Origin: Bordetella genomosp. 8
GTDB lineage: Bacteria > Pseudomonadota > Gammaproteobacteria > Burkholderiales > Burkholderiaceae_B
Reading direction: 5' to 3'
DNA: 64,000 bases
Assembly (NCBI RefSeq): GCF_002119685.1
Contig: NZ_CP021108.1
Location: 930,001 to 994,000 of the forward strand
Position numbers and translations under genes: made by a program. Shown here piece by piece: positions 18,301-25,977 of the stretch. The notes under the pieces were generated by a model that worked only from the letters and a program-made list of their open reading frames with translations, had not been told where the DNA came from and searched no databases. Position 1 is the first letter of the stretch. Each line of letters starts with the position of its first letter.

Positions 18301-18941
18301 ATGTGCCGGCCGGTGCCATGACCGCCATCGTCGGCCCGTCCGGCGCCGGCAAGAGCACCGTGGCCAGCCTGCTGCTGCGATTCTGGGACCCCGCACAGGG
18401 CGCGATACGCGTCGGCGGCATCGACGTGCGCGAGCTGCAACTGGACGGGCTGCGCGAATGCGTCGCGCTGGTGACCCAGGACACCTACCTGTTCAACGAG
18501 ACGCTGGAAGCGAACATCCGTCTCGCGCGGCCGGACGCCAGCGATGCCGAGCTGCGCACGGCGCTGGAGCAGGCAGCGCTTACGGACTTCGTGCGCGCCT
18601 TGCCCGACGGCCTGGCGACCAAGGTGGGCGAACGCGGCATGCAGCTGTCGGGCGGACAACGCCAGCGGATCTCCATCGCGCGCGCCTTCCTGAAGAACGC
18701 GCCGGTGCTGATCCTGGACGAGGCGACCTCGCACCTGGACACGTTGTCGGAATTGCGTATTCGGCGTTCGCTGCAGCTGCTGATGCGGAATCGCACGACG
18801 CTGGTCATCGCCCACCGCCTCTCCACCATCCGCGAGGCCGACCTGATACTGGTGTTGCAGGAGGGCCGGCTGGCACAGTCCGGCACGCATGACGCCTTGC
18901 TGGAGCGGCAGGGTTTCTACGCGCGCGCCAGCGCGCATTGA
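15306..18941 (+). CDS. Fused double ABC exporter (two TMD-NBD halves), CydDC-like
   Basis: A 1211-residue single-chain ABC exporter: TMD1 about 10-300, NBD1 about 345-590, an Ala/Pro-rich linker about 590-645, TMD2 about 650-940, NBD2 about 970-1205. Both sites look catalytically complete. NBD1 has Walker A GPSGAGKST, signature LSGGQRQR and DEALSSVD; NBD2 has GPSGAGKST, LSGGQRQR and DEATSHLD. TMD1 shows CydD-like features (FFGQYLPQLAIAAAAPFAIF; EIFRPLRDLRAVLHRG). CydD and CydC, which export cysteine/glutathione for cytochrome bd assembly, are usually separate chains and lie by cydAB, which is absent here, so the substrate is uncertain. Start ATG 15306 follows AAGGACGGACAG. Confidence 0.87.
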   Translation: MYFDFRLWRLTRGMRGQLAGGIVLGLLALAAGIGRYVFLGQMLAMVFAGSPWQGWIWPAGAAVAMVLLRAALDHGRTVQANRCAATVQQVLRARLYDRIVALGPGWFANQRTGGVMLTVVDGVEQLQTFFGQYLPQLAIAAAAPFAIFAVIAFWDVPTALVLLAAAIFALVGPMAVHMLDRRASLERSRSLHDFGEDFLDAVQGLPTLKSFGQGKSWGRRLAERARRLSDGTMWVLSVSLLTRGISDLGVALGAALALTLGAWRVGHGEMSVEALLIVLMAGTEIFRPLRDLRAVLHRGMLGQSAAAGIHALMDAESAATALGSSATATVADIATADIAAADFRPSVEFDGVTFAYTAQRTAHRGLSFRIDAGERVGIVGPSGAGKSTIVRLLLRECIAQQGAVRIGGHDIRDLDQQALLSRIAVVSQDITLFHGTLDENLRLGRFDASPEQVRAAARAANIDDFIMALPDGYATRIGERGLQLSGGQRQRIAIARALLRDAPILILDEALSSVDTENEAIIQQALDRLMAGRTTLILAHRLASVLGADRCLVLDGGRVAEQGTHAELMARRGLYHELMHEQDEARRKGGDPDGRAYAAPHAHAAGPAVADAYDDASAHAASQAGDPAPPEARALDDDAQHVGWRATVATLLAVVRPWRGTLIATIFLGVARVAAYIGVGVLSALVVAAVRDGRDTGGLVVALLVAAPLAALFHWLESWLAHAMAYRLLGDMRVHLYDKLERLAPAYLLRRRSGDLVALATQDVEMIEYFYAHTIAPAIVALLVPLTVLGFLFAFSWPVAITLLPFLAYALFAPVRGRRHVDALGDKARAALGEMSAHATDTIQGLAELTAFQATDRCRTNFLALAERYGLRRLDILRDLSGQAARFEVAMGLGGLAVAVVGALQVSAGALDAGMLPLLILISLATFLPVSEISQVSRQLADTIAASRRLHVVNHEPEPVQDGPRPAPRAAEGLSLAFDHVSFAYPGKRDDTLKDLSFDVPAGAMTAIVGPSGAGKSTVASLLLRFWDPAQGAIRVGGIDVRELQLDGLRECVALVTQDTYLFNETLEANIRLARPDASDAELRTALEQAALTDFVRALPDGLATKVGERGMQLSGGQRQRISIARAFLKNAPVLILDEATSHLDTLSELRIRRSLQLLMRNRTTLVIAHRLSTIREADLILVLQEGRLAQSGTHDALLERQGFYARASAH

Positions 18942-18960
18942 AGGCGGAGGCGGACTGCCG

Positions 18961-20631
18961 TCAGGCCTGTTCCGCTTCCGCCGACTGCCCCAGCCTGTCG
19001 CTCAGGACGGCGGCTGCGGGCTCGGCCGCGATCAGTATCAGCTTGAGCGTCGCCCGTGTCGCGCCGACGAACAGCTTGCGCACAGCCTGTTCGTCCAACG
19101 TATCGAAATCGATCTCCGCGAACACCACCGCGGGGATCGACTGGCCCTTGAAGCGATATACCGATTCGGCCAGGATTTCGCCGGCGGAATATTCGGGCTG
19201 GCCGAACATGTCGTATTGGCCGGTGAAGCGGCGCAGCGTGTGCGGCGCCAGCTTGTCCCGGCGCAGCACCTGCGACGTCTTGTGGCCGTGGTAGCTGAGC
19301 ACCGCGATATCCTCCTGCCGAAAACCGGCCGAATAGCATTTGCGTATGCCCTGCTTGACCGCGCGGGCCAGGCTTTCTTCATCGCGATAGGAAAGCACTT
19401 CCACGTCGGCGTCGAGCACCGGCGCCTGGGCGTCGATGTGCGCGTCGTCGGGCAGGATGGTGTGCAGGAAGCCGACCACCGGGCGCGGGCTGCGGAAATT
19501 GCTTTGCGCCCGCATGCGGACCCAGCCGGGCAGCTCGGGCGGGGTATTGCCATAAAGGTTCTGCAGCGGGTCTTCCAGCCAGAGCACGCGCGCCTTCGGC
19601 TTGGCAAGGCGTAGCACGATGTCGCGCCAGCGCGCGCTGAAGTCCTGGCCCTCGTCGACGATCACGGTGTCGAACAGGAAATCCGCCGGCACCTCCAGCG
19701 TCGCGGCCTGCTCCACCAGCCGGTCGAAGGCGTCGGCCTGGGAAAAATCCGGCTTGCGTCCGGCGGCCCGCAACAAGCGGTCGCACAGCATATGGAAGGA
19801 GCACACCAGGCCGCCTTCGGGCGCGATCCGGTTGAAATGATCGGCCAGGGGGCGGTTGAAGCACACGTAGAGCGGACGCTTGCCTTGTTCGATGGCGTCG
19901 CGGTATTCGGCGAGCGCGAGCTGCGTCTTGCCTGAGCCGGCGGTACCCGTCACGCGCAGGCGATAGGGATCGATGTCCAGCTGGCGCGCCCAATGCGCCA
20001 GGCCACCGGCCAGCCGCGTCACCTGCGTGCGGGCCTGGCCGATCAACGCGCTGACGTCGACTTCCAGGCGAATGATGTCGCGCAGGAAACGGTCCACGCG
20101 TGCCGCCAGCGGCGTATGCACGCCGGGCGGCAGGATGTCCTTGATCACGCCGCACAGGCGGTCGCGCCGGCTGGCGTCGACAATGCGTTCCGGCACCAGT
20201 CCCGCGGTGGTGGGCGCCACCACGCGATGGTCCGGGCAATACAGCAGGTAGTCCAGGCGGATTTCCGCGCCGTCCAGGCTGCGGGCCAGTTTCGCGCGCA
20301 GGCTGTCGGCGGTGCGGGCCATTTGCACGGATACCAGCCTGGCCTTGCCTTCGTGGCGCTTGGCCAGGCCTTCCGGCGTTTCGTCGAGCGCGCCGGTTTT
20401 TTGTTCGATGACCAGCAGCTCGCCCGCGCGGTTGGTGATCACGAAGTCGATTTCGCCGTGGATGGCGTGGCGGCCTTCGACATTGGTCCAGTGCACCGCG
20501 TGGTAGACCGTGTAGTCGTCGGGCAGGCCGGCCTTGAGCCGGGCCAATGTGTCCAGTTCCCGTTGCGCCGGGCCGCTGCGCTGCTGGTTCTCCCAGCCGT
20601 CCGGAATGATGTGTGCCAACCTTCGCTCCAC
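18961..20631 (-). CDS. NERD-domain superfamily 1 helicase (UvrD/Rep-like)
   Basis: A 556-residue protein joining an N-terminal NERD (nuclease-related, PD-(D/E)xK-like) domain to an SF1 helicase core. The nuclease-like motif is GEIDFVI (E60, D62) followed by VIEQKTG (E76, K78). The helicase shows Walker A GTAGSGKTQ (227-235), Walker B VIVDEGQDF (321-329), an arginine-rich motif (SNFRSPRPV) and a final VGATRATLKLI. The nuclease residues are present, so cleavage is plausible. It is on its own, 19 bases from the convergent ABC exporter stop and divergent from yghU. NERD-helicases are sporadic and sometimes tied to DNA repair or phage defence; no partner gene is seen. Confidence 0.85.
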   Translation of the reverse strand: MERRLAHIIPDGWENQQRSGPAQRELDTLARLKAGLPDDYTVYHAVHWTNVEGRHAIHGEIDFVITNRAGELLVIEQKTGALDETPEGLAKRHEGKARLVSVQMARTADSLRAKLARSLDGAEIRLDYLLYCPDHRVVAPTTAGLVPERIVDASRRDRLCGVIKDILPPGVHTPLAARVDRFLRDIIRLEVDVSALIGQARTQVTRLAGGLAHWARQLDIDPYRLRVTGTAGSGKTQLALAEYRDAIEQGKRPLYVCFNRPLADHFNRIAPEGGLVCSFHMLCDRLLRAAGRKPDFSQADAFDRLVEQAATLEVPADFLFDTVIVDEGQDFSARWRDIVLRLAKPKARVLWLEDPLQNLYGNTPPELPGWVRMRAQSNFRSPRPVVGFLHTILPDDAHIDAQAPVLDADVEVLSYRDEESLARAVKQGIRKCYSAGFRQEDIAVLSYHGHKTSQVLRRDKLAPHTLRRFTGQYDMFGQPEYSAGEILAESVYRFKGQSIPAVVFAEIDFDTLDEQAVRKLFVGATRATLKLILIAAEPAAAVLSDRLGQSAEAEQA

Positions 20632-20771
20632 GTGCGTATGCCGTGCACGCAGGATACCGCAGCGCCTCGTTTGCCCGCACGCGGCGTCGGGCTTTGCGCG
20701 CTTGCGTAGCGTGCCGTGCTATACGAAAGCATGGGCGGAATGATCATCCGCCGCTGACAAGGAGCTGTTGA

Positions 20772-21650
20772 ATGAGCGCATCCCCCGAATACGTGCCACC
20801 CAAGGTCTGGACCTGGAATAAACCGAGCGGCGGCCACTTCGCCAGCATCAACCGGCCGGTGTCCGGCCCCACGCATGACAAGGAATTGCCGGTCGGCCGG
20901 CATCCGCTTCAGCTTTATTCGCTGGCGACTCCCAATGGGCAGAAAGTGACCATCCTGCTGGAAGAACTATTGGCGCAGGGGCACAAGGGCGCGGAATACG
21001 ATGCCTGGCTGATCCGCATCGGCGACGGCGATCAGTTCGGCAGCGGCTTCGTGCAGGTCAATCCGAATTCCAAGATCCCGGCCTTGATGGATCGCAGTGG
21101 GCCCCAGCCCATCCGCGTCTTCGAATCCGGCGCGATCCTTCTGTATCTGGCGGAAAAGTTCGGCGCCTTCCTGCCCAAGGATCCCGCCCTGCGAGCCGAG
21201 TGCCTGTCGTGGCTGTTCTGGCAGATGGGCAGCGCGCCTTACCTGGGCGGCGGCTTCGGCCACTTCTACGCCTATGCGCCGACCAAGATCGAATACGCGA
21301 TCGACCGCTTCGCCATGGAAACCAAGCGACAGCTGGACGTGCTGGACAAGCGGCTGGCGGACAACGAATACATCTCGGGCAGCGACTACACCATCGCGGA
21401 CATCGCCATATTCCCGTGGTATGGGGCCTTGGTGAAGGGGCAGGTGTATGGGGCAGGGGAGTTCCTGTCGGTGCAGGACTATCGGCATCTGCAGCGGTGG
21501 GCCGACGCCATCGGCGCGCGGCCGGCGGTGCGGCGCGGCAGGATGGTGAATCGCGTCAACGGCGATCTGGCGAACCAACTGCACGAACGCCACGATGCCT
21601 CGGATTTCGACACCCGCACGCAGGACAAGCTGCAGGGCAGCGGGACGTAG
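20772..21650 (+). CDS. yghU: Glutathione S-transferase family, YghU-like disulfide-bond oxidoreductase
   Basis: A 292-residue cytosolic GST of the Nu class. YghU hallmarks are present: the N-terminal WTWNKPSGGHFASINRPVSG extension, the TPNGQKV segment in the glutathione-site helix, NPNSKIPALMDR (cis-Pro), FESGAILLYLAEKF, and the C-terminal all-helical domain with DYTIADIAIFPWYG. In E. coli YghU binds two glutathiones and reduces 2-hydroxyethyl disulfide. Start ATG 20772 follows AAGGAGCTGTTGA, a strong ribosome site. A long hairpin follows the stop. It is not linked functionally to the iron genes that follow. Confidence 0.92.
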   Translation: MSASPEYVPPKVWTWNKPSGGHFASINRPVSGPTHDKELPVGRHPLQLYSLATPNGQKVTILLEELLAQGHKGAEYDAWLIRIGDGDQFGSGFVQVNPNSKIPALMDRSGPQPIRVFESGAILLYLAEKFGAFLPKDPALRAECLSWLFWQMGSAPYLGGGFGHFYAYAPTKIEYAIDRFAMETKRQLDVLDKRLADNEYISGSDYTIADIAIFPWYGALVKGQVYGAGEFLSVQDYRHLQRWADAIGARPAVRRGRMVNRVNGDLANQLHERHDASDFDTRTQDKLQGSGT

Positions 21651-21658
21651 GAAGGCGG

Positions 21659-21687
21659 CTGGCCGCCCGTCAGGGGCGGGCGGCCAG
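21659..21687 (+). terminator. Strong 11-bp GC hairpin after yghU (terminator-like, no T-run)
   Basis: CTGGCCGCCCG and CGGGCGGCCAG form a perfect 11-bp stem around a 7-base loop, starting 8 bases after the yghU stop. There is no downstream T-tract, so it may act with Rho or protect the 3' end of the mRNA. It also insulates the iron-regulated genes that start about 100 bases later. Confidence 0.55.
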
Positions 21688-21788
21688 GATCCAGCCGCGC
21701 CAGGCCGCGCCCCGGCTGGCGGTCCAGCTCAGCCATGGTAAGCGCGCAACGCTGGAGCACGAATATCCCTACGCCGGTGTACACTTGA

Positions 21789-21809
21789 AAATGGTAACGA
21801 TTACTATTT
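21789..21809 (+). promoter_or_regulatory. Putative Fur box upstream of fecI-like gene
   Basis: AAATGGTAA-CGA-TTACTATTT: two 9-base arms that match in 8 of 9 positions, with the A/T pattern of Fur operators (compare AAATGATAATnATTATCATTT). It sits 62 bases before the proposed TTG start of the FecI-type sigma factor, where a promoter is expected. Iron-replete repression of the whole sigma/FecR/receptor block is the natural reading. Confidence 0.6.
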
Positions 21810-21871
21810 GCGATGTGCATCAGGCTCGCGCCCGCCCCGGGCCGCGATGGCCCGACCGAAAAGGCCCTGTT

Positions 21872-22390
21872 TTGAGTACGGGATATCTCTACCCCACCCA
21901 CGTGGAAGCGCTCTACTGCGACCATCACTCCTGGCTGAAAGGCTGGCTCCATCGGCGCCTGGGCAATGCGGACCAGGCGGCCGACCTGGCGCATGACACC
22001 TTCATCCGCCTGCTCAGCAGCGAGCGGGTGCCCGCCGCGCTGGACGAGCCGCGCGCCTTCCTGACCACGGTGGCGCAGCGCCTGGTATCCAACCACTGGC
22101 GCCGCGAGAAACTCGAAAAAGCCTATCTGGAAGCCCTGGCCCAGGCCCCCGTGGAGATGGCCTGCTCGCCGGAAACCCACGCCATCCTGCTGGAAACGCT
22201 GCTGGAACTGGATCGGCTGCTGGACGGCCTGCCGGCCATCGTGCGGCGCGCCTTCCTGTTGTCGCAGCTGGACGGGCACACGCACGCCCAGGTGGCTGAG
22301 TCGCTGGGCGTGTCCATACCTACCGTCAAGCGCTACGTCGTCAAGGCCTTGCAGCGCTGCTATTTCGCCGATCTTTCGTTCACGGGATAA
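21872..22390 (+). CDS. fecI: FecI-like ECF sigma factor
   Basis: A 172-residue iron-starvation sigma factor. Sigma-2 has NADQAADLAHDTFIRLLSS and sigma-4 has HTHAQVAESLGVSIPTVKRY, both in the FecI style. The start is most likely TTG 21872 (STGYLYPTHVEALYCDHH follows the initiator). An in-frame ATG at 21791 would lie inside the Fur box, which argues against it. It is followed after 4 bases by the FecR-like gene and then a TonB receptor bearing a signalling domain. Together these form a surface-signalling system: ligand on receptor, signal through FecR, release of this sigma factor to transcribe the receptor operon. Confidence 0.88.
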   Translation: MSTGYLYPTHVEALYCDHHSWLKGWLHRRLGNADQAADLAHDTFIRLLSSERVPAALDEPRAFLTTVAQRLVSNHWRREKLEKAYLEALAQAPVEMACSPETHAILLETLLELDRLLDGLPAIVRRAFLLSQLDGHTHAQVAESLGVSIPTVKRYVVKALQRCYFADLSFTG

Positions 22391-22394
22391 CGTT

Positions 22395-23426
22395 TTGTCC
22401 GCCTCTCCCTGGTATCGCGACACCACCGATGTGTCCGGCATCCCGCCGGCGGTGGCCGAGCGCGCCCTCGAATGGCTGGTGGAACTGCAGGGGGATGCGG
22501 TGCCGGCGGCGGTGCGCGAAGAATGGGCGCGCTGGCGCGACGCGCATCCGGACCACGCGCGCGCCTGGCAGCGCATCGAAGCCGTGGGCGGCCGGCTCCA
22601 GCCTCTGGCGTCGCCCCTGCATGCCGCCGTGGCGCAGGCCACGTTGCTGGGGCCGCGATCGGCGTACCGGCGCCGCATCATCAAGGCATTGGCGGTGATG
22701 GTATTCGCGGGCGGCGCGGGCTGGGCGGTGGAAGCGCACGCGCCGTGGCGCGTATGGACCGGCGCCGACTATCGCACCGCGGTGGGCGAGCGCCGCGAAG
22801 TGGTGCTGGCCGATGGCACGAAGCTGGTGTTGAACACCGACAGCGCGATCGACGTCCGCTTCGACGCGGCCGAACGCCGCATCAGGCTGCTGGCGGGGGA
22901 AATATTCATCGCCACGGCGGTGGACCGCGCGGCCATGCCCCGGCCCTTCCTGGTGGAAACCACCGAAGGCACCGCGCAGGCGCTGGGCACCGAATACACC
23001 GTGCGCCAGCAGGACGGCGATACGCGCATCGGCGTCTACAAAGGCGCGGTGCGCGTCCGGCCGCGCGGCGATGGCGGGCGGACGCTGGATATCCAGGCTG
23101 GACATGCCGCCATCTATACCGCTGGCGGCGTCGAGCCGCCGCGCCGGGAAGACGACGACGGCGCCGCTTGGAAGGACGGCTTCATCGTGGCCCACGGTAT
23201 GCGCCTGGACGATTTCATCGCCGAACTGGCGCGCTACAGCCCCGAGTCGCTGTCCTGTGATCCCGGCATCGCCGGATTGCGGGTGTCGGGATCCTTCCCC
23301 TTGCGCGACATCGACCAAGTGATGCGCACGGTCGGCACGACGCTGGGCGCGCAGCTGGAAATACGCCGGCGCTTCTGGGGCAGGGCCTCGCGCCTGGTTC
23401 CGGGGCCTGCCGTCGCGCGAGGCTGA
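22395..23426 (+). CDS. fecR: FecR-like anti-sigma / sigma regulator
   Basis: A 343-residue inner-membrane regulator pairing with the FecI-like sigma factor. The cytoplasmic N-terminus has the DUF4880-type stretch (ALEWLVELQGDAVPAAVREE and WRDAHPDHARAWQRIE). One membrane helix follows at about 95-112 (IKALAVMVFAGGAGWAV). The periplasmic FecR domain (YRTAVGERREVVLADGTKLV) and a C-terminal STN-like/DUF4974 region (DFIAELARYSPESLSCDPGI) complete it. The start appears to be TTG 22395, 4 bases after the sigma stop; TTG starts for both genes suggest low basal translation. The periplasmic end should touch the STN domain of the receptor. Confidence 0.88.
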   Translation: MSASPWYRDTTDVSGIPPAVAERALEWLVELQGDAVPAAVREEWARWRDAHPDHARAWQRIEAVGGRLQPLASPLHAAVAQATLLGPRSAYRRRIIKALAVMVFAGGAGWAVEAHAPWRVWTGADYRTAVGERREVVLADGTKLVLNTDSAIDVRFDAAERRIRLLAGEIFIATAVDRAAMPRPFLVETTEGTAQALGTEYTVRQQDGDTRIGVYKGAVRVRPRGDGGRTLDIQAGHAAIYTAGGVEPPRREDDDGAAWKDGFIVAHGMRLDDFIAELARYSPESLSCDPGIAGLRVSGSFPLRDIDQVMRTVGTTLGAQLEIRRRFWGRASRLVPGPAVARG

Positions 23427-23485
23427 CGCTCTTTTCAAAAAAATCCAGCCAACCTGATCCGTTTTGAGTTTTCGCGGGTCAATGC

Positions 23486-23507
23486 GAATGAGAACACTTA
23501 CTCATTC
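23486..23507 (+). promoter_or_regulatory. Inverted repeat upstream of TonB receptor, possible Fur or sigma-dependent control site
   Basis: GAATGAG and CTCATTC are perfect 7-bp arms separated by nine bases or fewer counting the partial A/T matches, ending 17 bases before the receptor ATG (23525). The AATGAGAA...TTACTCATT layout resembles the GAGAA-type Fur sites of betaproteobacteria, but the centre is poorly conserved. It could also be part of a FecI-type promoter. Confidence 0.4.
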
Positions 23508-23524
23508 GGAACGAAAGGCTGCAT

Positions 23525-25960
23525 ATGTACAAGGCTATGGCGCGCAAGCGCTCTCTGAAACCGGTTGCCCGCCGGGCCGTGTGGGCATGCGCTGCGGGGC
23601 GCATGGCATTCGGCGCGGTGGCGGCGACGTCCCTGATGGCGTTGGCGCCCGCGGTCCACGCGCAGTCCCCGGCCGCGCAGGTGCGCAACTACGACATTCC
23701 CGCCGGCACGCTGGAAAGCGTACTGGGCCGTTTCGGCCGCGAGGCCGGCATCATGCTGTCGTTCAAGCCCGAGGTGACGCAAGGCCGCCAGAGTACGGGC
23801 CTGCGCGGCAGCTATACGGTGGAAGGCGGGCTGGACGCGCTGCTGGCCGGCACCAGCATCCAGGCGGTGCGCCAGGCCAACGGCGGGTATGTGTTGAACC
23901 GCCCCATGGACACGGGCGCCGGCGCCGTGCTCTTGCCCACGGTCAAGGTCCACACCACCGCCGAGAACGAACTGCCGCCGGCCTATGCCGGCGGGCAGAT
24001 CGCCACCGGCGGAGGCCTGGGCATACTCGGCACGAACAACGTCATGGACGTGCCCTTCAATACCACCAACTACACCGCCGAGGCGATCGAGGACCTGCAA
24101 GCCCGCACGCTGGCGGACGTCGTGCAGAACGAATCGTCCGTGCGCATGCTGACTTCCACCAATGGCTTCGGCGAGGACTTCCAGATCCGCGGCTATACGG
24201 TGTCGAGCAACGACGTCGGCATCAACGGCCTGTATGGCCTGGCCTCGGCCAGCCGCATGCCGGCCGCGATCATGGAGCGAGTGGAAGTGCTGAAGGGCCC
24301 CGGTACGCTGATGAACGGCATCGCGCCGAACGGCAGCATCGGCGGCGGCATCAACATCGTGACCAAGCGCGCCGGCGACGATCCGCTGACCCGCTTCACC
24401 ACCACTTACCAGAGCAAGGGCCAGTTGGGCGAGCAGTTCGATATCGGCCGCCGCTTCGGTGAAAACAATGAGTGGGGTATACGCGTCAACGGCGTGTACA
24501 AGGATGGCGCCACCACGATCGACAAGGGCAACCAGCAGCAGACGGTGGGCGCGATCGGGCTGGACTATCGCGGCACCCGGCTGCGCTGGTCGCTGGATGC
24601 CTATGACCAGCGCGAGGATACCGACAACTTTCGTCCGCAGGTGGGTTTCCAGTCCTCGGTGACGTCCATGCCGGACGCGCCGTCCGGGCATCGCAACTTT
24701 TTCCCGGGCACCAAGCTCAAGCTGCAGGATTCGACAGTCCTGAGCCGCGTCGAGTACGACGTCACCGACCGCATCACCGTCTATGCCGCGGGCGGCTATC
24801 GCTACGGTTCGGCCGACCAGACCTTCCCGTCGGGACCGGTGGACCAGTTCGGCAATTTCACGGTCACCAACGCGTACTACGACTCTTACAGCAAGACTTC
24901 CACGGGCGAAGTGGGCATGCGCGCGCGCTTCGATACCTGGGGCGTCGGCCACACGCTGACCCTGGGCGCCACGCGCCTGGACCAGGAGGCCGGCAATGCC
25001 TACGTGACCTCGGCGACCCGCGTGGCGTCCAACATCTACCACCCGTCGCCACTGCCGCCCGTGACCGGCGATCGCGTGTCGCCCAGCAAGGCGTCGGACA
25101 CCGCGCTGTCCAGCGTGGCCCTGACCGATACGCTGTCGTTCTTCGGCGACCGCCTGCTGGTCACCGGCGGCCTGCGCGACCAGCGCGTCAAGCTGGACAA
25201 CTATTCGACCACCAGTGGCGCCCGCACTTCGTCGTATGACGAAAGCGCGGTATCGCCACTGGCCGGCATCGTCTTCAAGCCGATGTCCAACGTCTCCCTG
25301 TACGGGAACTTCACCTCCGGCCTGACGCGCGGCGGCATCGCGCCGGCCACGGCGGCGAACGCCGGGCAGGTCTTCGCACCCTACAAATCCAAGCAGTACG
25401 AAGCCGGCGTCAAGGTCGATTGGGGTAGCGTGATCACCACCGCGTCGGTCTTCCAGATCGACCGGCCCAACGCCATCACGGATCCGGACACCAACATCTA
25501 CAGCTTCGATGGCGAACAGCGCAATCGCGGCGTGGAGCTGTCGGCCTATGGCGAACTGACGCGCGGCCTGCGCGTCATGACCAGCGCGACGTTCTTCGAC
25601 GCCAAGCTCAAGCGTACGGCGGGTGGCGTGAACGACGGCAACGATGCCAACGGCGTGCCGGACAGCACCTTCAACGCGGGCGTGGATTGGGATACGCCGT
25701 GGGTGCGGGGGCTGAGCCTGAACGCGCGCGTCATCCACACGTCGTCGACGTACTTCAATGCGGCGAACACCTTCAAGGTACCCTCGTGGACGCGCTTTGA
25801 CGTCGGCGCGCGCTACGCCACCGACGTGATGGGCAAGTCGGTGGTGTTCCGCGCCAACATCGAAAACCTGTTCAACAAGGACTACTGGCTGGTCAGTGGG
25901 ACCTACGCCACGGTCGCGGCGCCGCGCACCTTGCTGCTGTCGGCGCAGATCGATTTCTGA
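23525..25960 (+). CDS. TonB-dependent siderophore receptor with N-terminal signalling (STN) domain
   Basis: An 811-residue outer-membrane receptor of the FpvA/FoxA transducer type. A long signal peptide ends near residue 47 (APAVHAQ). An STN domain spans about 54-125 (YDIPAGTLESVLGRFGREAG). A plug starts about 160 (FNTTNYTAEAIEDLQARTLA), with the usual IRGYTVSSNDVGINGLYG and GGGINIVTKRA, and the 22-strand barrel ends in an aromatic residue (SAQIDF). The STN domain makes it the sensor for the FecI/FecR pair directly upstream. The ligand is presumably a ferri-siderophore; I cannot say which. AAAGG at about 23514 serves as ribosome site. The PepSY gene follows after 17 bases. Confidence 0.92.
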   Translation: MYKAMARKRSLKPVARRAVWACAAGRMAFGAVAATSLMALAPAVHAQSPAAQVRNYDIPAGTLESVLGRFGREAGIMLSFKPEVTQGRQSTGLRGSYTVEGGLDALLAGTSIQAVRQANGGYVLNRPMDTGAGAVLLPTVKVHTTAENELPPAYAGGQIATGGGLGILGTNNVMDVPFNTTNYTAEAIEDLQARTLADVVQNESSVRMLTSTNGFGEDFQIRGYTVSSNDVGINGLYGLASASRMPAAIMERVEVLKGPGTLMNGIAPNGSIGGGINIVTKRAGDDPLTRFTTTYQSKGQLGEQFDIGRRFGENNEWGIRVNGVYKDGATTIDKGNQQQTVGAIGLDYRGTRLRWSLDAYDQREDTDNFRPQVGFQSSVTSMPDAPSGHRNFFPGTKLKLQDSTVLSRVEYDVTDRITVYAAGGYRYGSADQTFPSGPVDQFGNFTVTNAYYDSYSKTSTGEVGMRARFDTWGVGHTLTLGATRLDQEAGNAYVTSATRVASNIYHPSPLPPVTGDRVSPSKASDTALSSVALTDTLSFFGDRLLVTGGLRDQRVKLDNYSTTSGARTSSYDESAVSPLAGIVFKPMSNVSLYGNFTSGLTRGGIAPATAANAGQVFAPYKSKQYEAGVKVDWGSVITTASVFQIDRPNAITDPDTNIYSFDGEQRNRGVELSAYGELTRGLRVMTSATFFDAKLKRTAGGVNDGNDANGVPDSTFNAGVDWDTPWVRGLSLNARVIHTSSTYFNAANTFKVPSWTRFDVGARYATDVMGKSVVFRANIENLFNKDYWLVSGTYATVAAPRTLLLSAQIDF

Positions 25961-25977
25961 AAGAGGGAAGGGGCATC

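Noticed and set aside
16955..18892. A 645-codon same-strand frame within the ABC exporter
   Set aside because: Alternate reading frame of the exporter, extremely Arg/Gly-rich, no motif.
22380..23438. Leftward 352-codon frame over fecR
   Set aside because: Antisense to a clear FecR gene; His/Arg/Ala-rich shadow.
23498..25738. A 746-codon leftward open frame over the TonB receptor
   Set aside because: Antisense shadow of a clear receptor gene, with His/Arg/Val-rich text and no family motif.
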